The notes below the pieces were generated by a model that searched no databases, was not told the origin of the DNA, and was given only the letters and a program-made list of their open reading frames with translations. Positions 34,323 to 41,528 of a stretch of DNA of 64,000 bases are shown one piece after another; the stretch's first letter is position 1; each line of letters opens with the position of its first letter. Source of the stretch: Anaeromassilibacillus sp. An172. Lineage in GTDB: Bacteria > Bacillota > Clostridia > Oscillospirales > Acutalibacteraceae. The stretch lies in assembly GCF_002160515.1 (NCBI RefSeq), contig NZ_NFKS01000015.1, positions 1-64,000 on the forward strand, in the 5' to 3' direction. Position numbers and translations under genes: made by a program.

Positions 34323-35618
34323 ATGATCAAGCATACATTAGAAGGACTTTCAATATTACAGTCACCGCCTCAGCTCCAGGGCAGACTCAGAGCGCCGGTC
34401 GTCAGGCTGAATGACGGGCTGATTTTAGATGACAGCGTATTCGAATGTCCTACCCTTGTAATGGGACAGGTAGGATCAGGCAAAACCTATTTGATGGAAG
34501 AAATCATGACGCCGATTCTGAGGACTGCCGAAGAAATGAATGAGAATGTGTTCATCTTCTGCGCCAAGAAGGACTTGCTGAAATTCAAACGTCCTCAGGA
34601 TATAGTTATATCGGTTGACGCAACCGCACCAAACTCCTGTTGGAATATCATTGAGGAGGTTGCTGTCAGCAAGAATCCGGAACTTACCGCCAGGGACATT
34701 GCGAAAAGTCTTACAAAAGACCAGCGGTCGGATCTTCAACCTTTCTTTGAAAACAGCTGTAACGACCTTCTCTTCAATGCGATTATGGCTGTCTACGAAG
34801 ACGGGTTAGAGAAAGGTGTTAAATATACCAACTGGCATTTATTTGATTTCCTCGACAAGGTTTCATTGAACAGAGATGCGGAAGTTTCCTGGTATGACGT
34901 TGCGAGAACCAGACCGGAAAGATTTGCACACATTCTTGATTATCTCGGTGATGGTCTGGATCAGGGCTACGGTATCATATCGGAAATCCGCACGCTTATC
35001 CACGAGTGCTTCTGGGGCAGCTTTTGCTCCGACAAAGGACAGTTCTCGGCAATTGATGCTCTCAAATCGGGCGGAAAACGGATATTCCTGTACTACGACC
35101 ACGCCAATGCTTCGGAGGCTTCCATAAAGATATTCCAAACAATCCTGAATCTTCTTCTGAAACACTCTGTTGATGAGGAAAACGGCAGAAGGTCCTGGTT
35201 CTTCCTTGATGAATTCAGTCTGTTGCCCGAAACGGGAATCATCGACTCTATGTCCCTCGGAAGAGGCGCGGGATTTAGGCTGTTTGCCTGCATCCAGTCG
35301 GCTCAGCTGATGACCAGACGCTATAAAAAGGATGATGCCAAAGCACTTCTCAGCCTCTTCCCCAACATCATTTGCCTTAAAGTGCAGGATGCTATGAGCC
35401 GGTCGATTCTTTCGGACAGATACGGTGAGTGCCTTACATCCTATAGCTTTAACGCACCCATGCAGAAGGTAATTCAGCACGACGAACACAGAAAGGTAGT
35501 TGCCGATTACGATTTTACAATGATACAGAATAAAGGCGACGCCCTTATGAGCATACCGAACCTGAGCGATTCACCGTTCTTCTATCACGGCTACAGAAAG
35601 GAGCTTGAAACTATATGA
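34323..35618 (+). CDS. VirD4/TraG-TraD-like P-loop ATPase
   Basis: This 431-residue protein resembles conjugative coupling ATPases. Walker A is MGQVGSGKTY (about 45-55), Walker B is RSWFFLDEFSLLPE, and a sensor-type stretch follows (RLFACIQSAQL). A short KSLTKDQRSDLQPFF region could be a reduced all-alpha domain. No N-terminal membrane helices are present, unlike true VirD4. The start at 34323 follows GGAGGGC and lies one base after the nuclease stop. No relaxase or VirB4 gene is nearby, so a conjugative role is doubtful. Confidence 0.78.
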   Translation: MIKHTLEGLSILQSPPQLQGRLRAPVVRLNDGLILDDSVFECPTLVMGQVGSGKTYLMEEIMTPILRTAEEMNENVFIFCAKKDLLKFKRPQDIVISVDATAPNSCWNIIEEVAVSKNPELTARDIAKSLTKDQRSDLQPFFENSCNDLLFNAIMAVYEDGLEKGVKYTNWHLFDFLDKVSLNRDAEVSWYDVARTRPERFAHILDYLGDGLDQGYGIISEIRTLIHECFWGSFCSDKGQFSAIDALKSGGKRIFLYYDHANASEASIKIFQTILNLLLKHSVDEENGRRSWFFLDEFSLLPETGIIDSMSLGRGAGFRLFACIQSAQLMTRRYKKDDAKALLSLFPNIICLKVQDAMSRSILSDRYGECLTSYSFNAPMQKVIQHDEHRKVVADYDFTMIQNKGDALMSIPNLSDSPFFYHGYRKELETI

Positions 35619-36481
35619 AAAATACATTCAGACCGTCCGAAATACCGGCACTCAGCGCACCGGTTACATCATCAAATCTTCGAAATGCCAGAAATCATCC
35701 TGCAGTTAACCTTGGCAGCTGTACCCCGTTTCAGCTCTTTGAGAACACGGGGGTGTCTCCAAACGGAACGGTATGCATCATCGGAAATCCTGCAAGAGGA
35801 ATCGGGACCGCCAAAGCGCTCATCCGCCGCAGTCAGAAACCCTTTCTCTTCCTGGGAACAGCAACGGATAGTAATTCGGTGTTCTCGTCCTTTAATCCCG
35901 AATGGACCAGAAACTCCGCACAGGAAACACTTCCCCGCAGAAATGGCGCGCTGTATTTCACCAAACCTTACGCAGCCTATCTGGAAATCTGCGAATACAT
36001 AGAGGGCTGGGCGCAGGACCATTTCATCATCTTGCATCTCGGGAACGGCCTGCAGGCCGGTGTTGAATTAATGAACATCCTCAATGCAACCGGACAATCA
36101 CTTCTTTTCTGCGAGTCGGTTCCTCAAAGTCTCCGCAGCAGTGATATGCGGACTATAACTCCGTTGGAGTTTATGAAACAGATGCATTACCTTCTCGTTT
36201 TCTCTTCCGGTGCAGAAACAGGCGAGTTGATTCAGCTCCTTCCCAAGTACCAGTACGAAAGAGTGACGAATACCACGGGAATCAACACATTCAGAAGCCG
36301 CTCCTTCTTCCATCCTTTTCACAGCCACTGCGGGCACGGCTTTTCCGCCAACCAATCAAGAACCCTCGAATTCAAGAAGGATGTCTTTGAAATGGATGAT
36401 TTACAGAAAATATTCGGAGCGGGATATATGCTCGTATATAACGCCGGGCAGAATACCGTATTCATTGCTCAGTTGATATAA
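35615..36481 (+). CDS. Hypothetical protein, possibly a degenerate P-loop fold
   Basis: This 288-residue protein overlaps the ATPase stop by four bases, so it is tightly coupled. The stretch GTVCIIGNPARGIGTAKALI sits where a Walker A would be but lacks GKT/S, and DHFIILHLGNG resembles a strand without the acidic Walker B pair. It could be a catalytically dead partner of the adjacent ATPase. This is inference; no family is recognised. Confidence 0.6.
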   Translation: MKNTFRPSEIPALSAPVTSSNLRNARNHPAVNLGSCTPFQLFENTGVSPNGTVCIIGNPARGIGTAKALIRRSQKPFLFLGTATDSNSVFSSFNPEWTRNSAQETLPRRNGALYFTKPYAAYLEICEYIEGWAQDHFIILHLGNGLQAGVELMNILNATGQSLLFCESVPQSLRSSDMRTITPLEFMKQMHYLLVFSSGAETGELIQLLPKYQYERVTNTTGINTFRSRSFFHPFHSHCGHGFSANQSRTLEFKKDVFEMDDLQKIFGAGYMLVYNAGQNTVFIAQLI

Positions 36482-36496
36482 GAACGGAGGAACAAT

Positions 36497-36643
36497 ATGA
36501 ACAGTTGGATAATCCACAATGATAATTCTTTTGGTTGGACATCACGTTGGAACAAATGTATATTTAATCTATTTACGGTTGGATACGATACGGCGTACAA
36601 TAAAGATAACAAAAACAAGTGGATATCAATCCGCCGTCCATAA
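36497..36643 (+). CDS. Small Trp-rich hypothetical protein
   Basis: This 48-residue frame (MNSWIIHNDNSFGWTSRWNK..., ending SIRRP) has a good RBS (CGGAGGAACAAT) and ends at the RBS of the next gene. Its DNA contains TTGGATAC and TTGGACAT motifs that recur in the spacer before 32584, where a degraded relative may be present. The function is unknown. Confidence 0.55.
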   Translation: MNSWIIHNDNSFGWTSRWNKCIFNLFTVGYDTAYNKDNKNKWISIRRP

Positions 36644-36656
36644 GGAGGACATGAAA

Positions 36657-37292
36657 ATGAAAGAAAAAACCTATTCCGAAGTAATCGCAAACGCAATCAA
36701 GTCCTATCTCAAGGAAGATGACTGGCACTTTTCTTTTGATGAGGAATCCGGATTATTTGAATACGGTCTTTCTCTCAGGAGCAAGATCAAGAAAATCAGC
36801 TATATCGTTGACGTGAAGGAAAGCAATTACATCGTGTATGCCATCGCTCCGATCGGTGCCGATGAGGAAGACAAAAAAATGATAGCGAACATGGCTGAGT
36901 TCGAACTTGACATGATAGATGGCGAAATACGCTTCAAATGCTTTGTCGACTGTGACGGCATTACTCCCACCGAAGACATGGTGCGTCATAGTATTCACTG
37001 CCCTGCGGCAATGTTCAAACGCTACGGAGCTGGAATCGTTGACATCATCTATGGCAATGCCACCGCGAAGGAGGCGGTTGAAAAGTGCGAGAAAGCGACG
37101 GAAGATGAGATGCGTTCTCTCCTGAGCGAATTGATGGAAGGTGAAGGCGGAAGCGAGTTTAGCGAAATGCTCACAAAACTCGCTGAGCGCCTGGGTGTGC
37201 CAGAGGAGGACAATGACGAATCCTCCGACACAGACTGTGTTCCTGCAATGATCAAAACCGACTTGTTCGGCACGGAAGGAGATGATGACTGA
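36657..37292 (+). CDS. YbjN-like protein
   Basis: This 211-residue protein has a YbjN/type-III-chaperone-like pattern: a helical start (YSEVIANAIKSYLKE), then strands YIVDVKESNYIVYAIAP, then MIDGEIRFKCFVDCDGITP and a helical C terminus rich in acidic residues. YbjN-fold proteins often act as binding or chaperone modules. The ATG at 36657 is eight bases after AGGAGG; an ATG at 36651 is too close. The stop overlaps the ClpP start by one base. Confidence 0.6.
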   Translation: MKEKTYSEVIANAIKSYLKEDDWHFSFDEESGLFEYGLSLRSKIKKISYIVDVKESNYIVYAIAPIGADEEDKKMIANMAEFELDMIDGEIRFKCFVDCDGITPTEDMVRHSIHCPAAMFKRYGAGIVDIIYGNATAKEAVEKCEKATEDEMRSLLSELMEGEGGSEFSEMLTKLAERLGVPEEDNDESSDTDCVPAMIKTDLFGTEGDDD

Positions 37293-37870
37293 TGAACACC
37301 ATTATCAAAAGCAGTAACGGGATCTCTCTTGTTCCGATTGAAAGCCGTTTGCTTACCGACCGCAAGCTGTTTATTGAAGGAGAAATCAATTCGGCGTCGG
37401 CGTGTGACTTTGTGAAATGTATGATGCTGCTGATCAAAGAGGATGCTGAAAAGCCTATTGATGTCTACATTAACTCACCCGGCGGTGAAGTTGTGTCCGG
37501 CATGCTGGTTCTTGACACGCTGAAAGGATTAAAAGCAGAGATCAATCTTCACTGCATCGGTATGGCGGCCTCTATGGCAGCGATTCTGCTCTCGGCGGGC
37601 GAAAAGGGACACAGATTTGTCAGTCCCCATGCGAAAATCATGATCCACGAACCTCTTATTGCCGGGGGTGTCGGAGGCAGTGCATCTTCCATCAAAAGAA
37701 CCGCCGAAAGTATTCTCGAAACAAAAGCAATGACCGTTGAGCTTCTTGCAAACAGCACCGGTCGCAGCAAAAAAGAAATAGAAAAGGCTATTTCTTACGA
37801 TAACTACATGAACGCTGAGGAATGCATTGAATTCGGTATTGCCGACAGTATCGAAACAACTATCGTGTGA
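37292..37870 (+). CDS. ClpP-family serine protease
   Basis: This 192-residue protein has the full ClpP pattern: SPGGEVVSGMLVLDTL, nucleophile Ser94 in GMAASMAA, His119 in KIMIHEP and Asp170 in SYDNYMNAEE, with the usual C-terminal EFGIAD. The length is normal for ClpP. It sits in an accessory island together with a Clp-type AAA+ ATPase gene (43027-44475), so a dedicated protease complex is likely. It is unlikely to be the housekeeping copy, given its setting and its coupling to the YbjN-like gene. Confidence 0.93.
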   Translation: MNTIIKSSNGISLVPIESRLLTDRKLFIEGEINSASACDFVKCMMLLIKEDAEKPIDVYINSPGGEVVSGMLVLDTLKGLKAEINLHCIGMAASMAAILLSAGEKGHRFVSPHAKIMIHEPLIAGGVGGSASSIKRTAESILETKAMTVELLANSTGRSKKEIEKAISYDNYMNAEECIEFGIADSIETTIV

Positions 37871-37881
37871 GGAGGGAAAGC

Positions 37882-39144
37882 ATGGATAAAGTCATTCTCG
37901 CTAAAAATATAATTCTTGACAGCGAACTCGGACACACACGGCCGAACGATAATCAGATGATCCTCGGCGGCACAGGCTCCGGGAAATCGATGAGCATCGT
38001 CCTTCCCACATTGTGTCACATGAGGGACAGCAGCCTGATTGGCACATTCGCCAAAAAGAGTGTTGTTTCCAACGCAGTGGCGTATTTTCAAAATCTGGGC
38101 TACAAGACGCATGTATGGAATCTCGCAAACCCGAAAAAGGGTGATAAAATTCCCGATCCCTTATCTTATGTAAATTCCGATGATGACGTCCAGGAACTTG
38201 CGAGACAGATAGCCAACGGCAATCCGGAATACAGCAGAGCCACAAAGTTCGATCCCTACTGGCGCGAGGCTTCAGAGTCACTTATGACCGGGTTGATCTA
38301 TTATGTACTGATGACGGCGGATTCTCCGAGTATGAAAAAGGTAATTGACCTTTTCTATCAGGTAAAAATCAAGGAAGACGGACGCGCAATCAGTACCTCC
38401 GTAGACTATATCTTTGAGTGGCTTCAAAATAAAGCACCGAATTCTATTGCGGCAAGAAAGCTGAGTTCCTTTGCTCAGTTGCCCTATGCAACTGCAGGGT
38501 GTGTTCGCGACGATCTGGAAAAGGCAATTCAGAATATTTTTCCCGTATCTATTCAGAAAGCAATGAGTGAAGATGCTTTTGTAAATTTCGAGGAGTTTTC
38601 CACGGACCGCACGGCAATCTTTATTCTGACGAGCCCTGTACGCACAGCGCAGTATGGTTTTGCAAATCTTTTGTTCAGCATTGCTATCCGTCACCTGATG
38701 GAGTTTGCCGAAACACAAAAAGATAATCACCTTCCTCGTGCTGTAAAGCTTGTATTTGACGACTTCAGCTGCGGTTTTGCTATTCAGAACTACGAAAAAT
38801 CCATCTCGACATTCCGCGCAGCAGGAATTTCATCGCTGATGCTTTGCCAGAGTTTGTCGCAACTGGACGCAACTTATGGGCAGGAAAATGCCACCGTCAT
38901 CTTGGATAACTGCGCTTCTCTTGTGTATCTCCCCGGAGGTATGAACCAGCAAACAGCAGCCTATATCGCAAAAATGCTCGACTTGCCGTTGAACGATGTG
39001 ATGTTCATGCCTATGGGAAATGTCGTTGTGTTTCAGTCCGGTCAACAGCCTGTCATAGCTCCCCGATATGAAACATTAAAAGATCCGCTGTACCAGAAAC
39101 TTATGGCAGCCGGTGAAGAAAAGGGTGAGTTACGAAGTGCATAG
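37882..39144 (+). CDS. TraG/VirD4-like coupling ATPase
   Basis: This 420-residue protein has Walker A GGTGSGKSMS near residue 30, then the TraG-type stretch SSLIGTFAKKSVVSNAVAYF, DPYWREASESLMTGLIYY, Walker B KLVFDDFSCGF and the LMLCQSLSQLDATYG helicase-like motif. No N-terminal membrane anchor is seen. A second ATPase of this superfamily is encoded at 34323; they are not close copies. Coupling ATPases move DNA or proteins to secretion channels, but no channel or relaxase genes are visible here. Confidence 0.85.
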   Translation: MDKVILAKNIILDSELGHTRPNDNQMILGGTGSGKSMSIVLPTLCHMRDSSLIGTFAKKSVVSNAVAYFQNLGYKTHVWNLANPKKGDKIPDPLSYVNSDDDVQELARQIANGNPEYSRATKFDPYWREASESLMTGLIYYVLMTADSPSMKKVIDLFYQVKIKEDGRAISTSVDYIFEWLQNKAPNSIAARKLSSFAQLPYATAGCVRDDLEKAIQNIFPVSIQKAMSEDAFVNFEEFSTDRTAIFILTSPVRTAQYGFANLLFSIAIRHLMEFAETQKDNHLPRAVKLVFDDFSCGFAIQNYEKSISTFRAAGISSLMLCQSLSQLDATYGQENATVILDNCASLVYLPGGMNQQTAAYIAKMLDLPLNDVMFMPMGNVVVFQSGQQPVIAPRYETLKDPLYQKLMAAGEEKGELRSA

Positions 39145-39376
39145 AAAAAGATTTCAAGACGAACTCGGAAAACTCAAAGGTGAAACCGTTCCAATTAAAA
39201 ACAGCTCTCACAAAGCTTTTATTGAAAGACTTAAGAAACAGGTTTTATCTGATGATTCTTCTTTAAGTACAGGAGGCACTGACTCAAGCGATGACGATGT
39301 ATGCAGTGAAGAATTGATGAAAGAGCTGGAGGCAAAATTCGATGAGCTTTTTTCAAACTTAGATGATGACGATTAA
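39113..39376 (+). CDS. Acidic small hypothetical protein
   Basis: This frame of up to 87 residues overlaps the end of the TraG-like gene. The start is uncertain: GTG at 39113 or 39125, both with weak RBSs. The C terminus is strongly acidic (EELMKELEAKFDELFSNLDDDD). No domain is recognised. It may be a small partner of the ATPase, by analogy with other overlapping genes. Confidence 0.55.
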   Translation: MKKRVSYEVHRKRFQDELGKLKGETVPIKNSSHKAFIERLKKQVLSDDSSLSTGGTDSSDDDVCSEELMKELEAKFDELFSNLDDDD

Positions 39377-39379
39377 AAA

Positions 39380-39610
39380 ATGATTGCTGTACCAAATAAT
39401 ACTCAACACATTCAAGAAGCGTTGGATATGTACATTCAATTATCAGCTCAATTGGATTGTTGTTGGAATATTTGGAAAGATTCAGAATTGCTTATTGGAC
39501 AATTTATCGATTATACTTTTATTTGTAGGGAGCGGACGGTAAATACCGCAGAATTTTACAGAGGGGTTGAAACATACAAGACCTATCAAATAACAGCTCC
39601 GGCTGAATGA
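39380..39610 (+). CDS. Small hypothetical protein
   Basis: A 76-residue frame (MIAVPNNTQHIQEALDMYIQ...) with no recognised motif and only a weak RBS. It begins three bases after the preceding stop, which supports reinitiation. The composition is ordinary for a soluble protein (Trp- and Cys-containing helix QLDCCWNIWKD). Confidence 0.45.
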   Translation: MIAVPNNTQHIQEALDMYIQLSAQLDCCWNIWKDSELLIGQFIDYTFICRERTVNTAEFYRGVETYKTYQITAPAE

Positions 39611-39691
39611 AAGGATGTGAGAGCGATGGATATTGCGGACAGCAGATCATACGTTACAATCAACTGATAAAAATCTGAAAGGAGCTTCACA

Positions 39692-40057
39692 ATGATTAAT
39701 TCCCTCAATCGCAGCAACATTATCATCAACAATAATACTGAAAAGGAGTGTGCAGTTATGCAAGGTAATCTTAGTTTTATGATAAACGCAACATATCAGC
39801 TTGAAGGCTGGCACGGCGGCAGACAGGGCGACCTTAACGAACAGGGTGACGGTTGGCACGGCGGTCGCCAGGGTGACCTCAACGAGCAGGGCGACGGCTG
39901 GCACGGCGGCAGACAGGGCGACCTTAACGAACAGGGAGATGGCTGGCATGGCGGCAGACAGGGCGACCTTAACGAACAGGGAGATGGCTGGCACGGCGGT
40001 CGCCAGGGAGACCTCAACGAACAGGGCGACGGCTGGCACGGCGAAATGCCGCCCTGA
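39692..40057 (+). CDS. Tandem 15-residue repeat protein (GWHGGRQGDLNEQGD x5)
   Basis: A 121-residue protein. A polar N terminus of about 38 residues precedes five exact copies of GWHGGRQGDLNEQGD and a last partial GWHGEMPP. Codons differ between repeats only synonymously (Arg as AGA or CGC, Asp as GAC or GAT, Gly as GGC, GGT or GGA), which shows selection on the peptide. Two ATGs, 39692 and 39758, each have a good RBS (AAAGGAGC and AAAAGGAGTG). It is encoded among E1/JAB and Clp genes and could be a modified precursor peptide, a substrate or a structural repeat. No homologue is known to me. Confidence 0.85.
   Translation: MINSLNRSNIIINNNTEKECAVMQGNLSFMINATYQLEGWHGGRQGDLNEQGDGWHGGRQGDLNEQGDGWHGGRQGDLNEQGDGWHGGRQGDLNEQGDGWHGGRQGDLNEQGDGWHGEMPP
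39806..40030 (+). repeat. Five 45-bp coding tandem repeats
   Basis: The units at 39806, 39851, 39896, 39941 and 39986 are all in frame. They encode identical peptides with synonymous changes only. The unit length is a multiple of three and no spacers are present, which rules out a CRISPR array. Confidence 0.95.
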
Positions 40058-40098
40058 TAACCAAATTAACCGTCAAGTATAAATAGGAGGAGTACGGC

Positions 40099-40491
40099 AT
40101 GTTTATTTTGGCTTTTATACCGATTATCGTAATAGCAGTAACCTTTGCTGTCCGATACCGTTCCATGCGTGATCCGGTTCAGTTTTCATATGAATATCAG
40201 GCACAGACGTCTTGTCCGTCGAAGGATCATATGTATACCTTTGATATCAGAAAAGAATCCGATAATCTGTATAAGTGCTATATCTGCCGTACTCCTTCTT
40301 ATCGCGGTAGAGACACTTCCAACTATATGCCTCATATATGGTACAACAAGACAACAAACAAACGGTGGATATGCTGGACCGGAAGCATCAAGTATCCGGA
40401 GCAGGCAAAGACATTATGCAGGAAATGGGCGGATGCCACGCAGGTATTTATCGATACCGGCAAACCGCTGCCTGCCTTCGTAAGGAGATAG
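40099..40491 (+). CDS. Membrane-anchored small protein, candidate E2-like fold
   Basis: This 130-residue protein has an N-terminal membrane segment (FILAFIPIIVIAVTFAVRY) and a domain with YKCYICRTPSYRGRD, then YMPHIWYNKTTNKRWICW, then a helix QAKTLCRKWADATQVFIDTGK. The order strand, His, Cys-Trp and amphipathic helix is shared with the proteins at 40753 and 41115 and recalls bacterial E2-like conjugating enzymes, with Cys in WICW as the candidate active site. This is inference from pattern and from the E1-like gene downstream. It has a strong AGGAGGAG RBS. Confidence 0.5.
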   Translation: MFILAFIPIIVIAVTFAVRYRSMRDPVQFSYEYQAQTSCPSKDHMYTFDIRKESDNLYKCYICRTPSYRGRDTSNYMPHIWYNKTTNKRWICWTGSIKYPEQAKTLCRKWADATQVFIDTGKPLPAFVRR

Positions 40492-40495
40492 AGTT

Positions 40496-40738
40496 ATGGA
40501 TACATTTGAGATTATCATTACGGTCATTCTTTTGATCGCATACAGTGTGTTTTCCGTATGGGCGATCACCAAGTTTAAGAAACTGTCAACGGGGATCGCA
40601 GGAAGTTTGTGTCTGGCTGCGGGCGGAGTTGGAGTTTATCTGTCCGGAGCAATCGTTGCGGCGGTGATCTTATGGATCCTGAAAGCTTTGCTCATAATCG
40701 GCGCCATCGCACTGGTTGTCGCAATATTCGGAAGTTAG
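40496..40738 (+). CDS. Small membrane protein
   Basis: This 80-residue protein has about three hydrophobic segments (IIITVILLIAYSVFSVWAI, GSLCLAAGGVGVYLSGAIVAAVILWIL, LLIIGAIALVVAIFG). AAGGAGATAGAGTT precedes the ATG. It lies between two candidate E2-like genes; the role is unknown. Confidence 0.7.
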   Translation: MDTFEIIITVILLIAYSVFSVWAITKFKKLSTGIAGSLCLAAGGVGVYLSGAIVAAVILWILKALLIIGAIALVVAIFGS

Positions 40739-40752
40739 AAAGGGTGATGCAA

Positions 40753-41118
40753 ATGAGATACGAACACGCCTATTACAGGACGAAGGACAAGTCTCTAGAT
40801 ATAGAGTTCCTTATGCTTGATTTAGGCAAACCGTTAGGCTGGCGGGCTTATGTGATGTCCGATATCGACTATAAGCGTGTTTCCGCTCAAAGGTCTGATG
40901 ACTACAGAGATACGCACCTGTATCTCGATAACGGAACACACAGATATATTGATAAGACGAAAGACTGGCCTTATGTCTGCCGTGTGGATCCCATCTACGA
41001 TCTTGATGTTATTCGCCGCGTTGCCGGTGCATGGTGCGAAATCACGGCTTACTATATCAAGCACGGCGGCTCATTCAGGGACATCCAGGTCAAGCTTCAG
41101 GAGGAGGGAGTATTATGA
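40753..41118 (+). CDS. Candidate E2-like protein, paralogue of the next gene
   Basis: This 121-residue protein shares YYRT-x(3,4)-LDIEFL, LG-x(3)-GWRxY(V/I), SDIDYK and a C-terminal W(C/S)EITAYYI-x-(H/N)GGSF with the next gene. Between them lie a His-containing stretch (DTHLYLDNGTHRY) and a Cys (WPYVCRV). The layout is compatible with a divergent E2 fold. No family assignment could be checked. The ATG at 40753 follows AAAGGGTG; one at 40747 is possible. Confidence 0.55.
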   Translation: MRYEHAYYRTKDKSLDIEFLMLDLGKPLGWRAYVMSDIDYKRVSAQRSDDYRDTHLYLDNGTHRYIDKTKDWPYVCRVDPIYDLDVIRRVAGAWCEITAYYIKHGGSFRDIQVKLQEEGVL

Positions 41119-41528
41119 TGCTGTTTGAGAACAACTATTACCGCACCTCCGATTATCTGCTCGACATAGAGTTTCTGTTTGTCGACCTCGGAACATTAAC
41201 CGGATGGAGGATTTACATCCTGTCGGATATTGACTATAAGCAGTTTTCAGCATCGAGATCCGATTCCATCACAACGATTCACCGGCTTACGGAGTCTAAC
41301 AGCGATATGCTAAGGAAAATCAATGCGTTTCAAAGGAATAAAGGAAGGGCTGCGTCCGATTCCGCACCTGTACACTATATATGCTGGAAATACAAAATCG
41401 ACAGTCTCGAGCGTGCGCGGGAGATTGCAAAAACGTGGTCTGAGATTACCGCTTACTACATCAGAAATGGCGGCAGTTTTAAATCCATCCAGCCGAAACT
41501 CAAAAGAAAAGGAATCATAAGACTATGA
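41115..41528 (+). CDS. Candidate E2-like protein with HYICW motif
   Basis: A 137-residue paralogue of the preceding gene: YYRTSDYLLDIEFLFVDLG, GWRIYILSDIDYKQF, and VHYICWKYKIDSLERAREIA followed by KTWSEITAYYIRNGGSF. The Cys-Trp matches the one in 40099-40491. GGAGGGAG precedes the ATG, and it overlaps both neighbours by four bases. Its stop overlaps the start of the E1/JAB gene, so a tightly linked unit is expected. If the E2-like reading is right, Cys in HYICW would carry the thioester. Confidence 0.58.
   Translation: MMLFENNYYRTSDYLLDIEFLFVDLGTLTGWRIYILSDIDYKQFSASRSDSITTIHRLTESNSDMLRKINAFQRNKGRAASDSAPVHYICWKYKIDSLERAREIAKTWSEITAYYIRNGGSFKSIQPKLKRKGIIRL

Noticed and set aside
39806-40057. 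CRISPR-like direct repeats
   Set aside because: The units are contiguous without spacers, are multiples of three, and encode an identical peptide with synonymous changes only.
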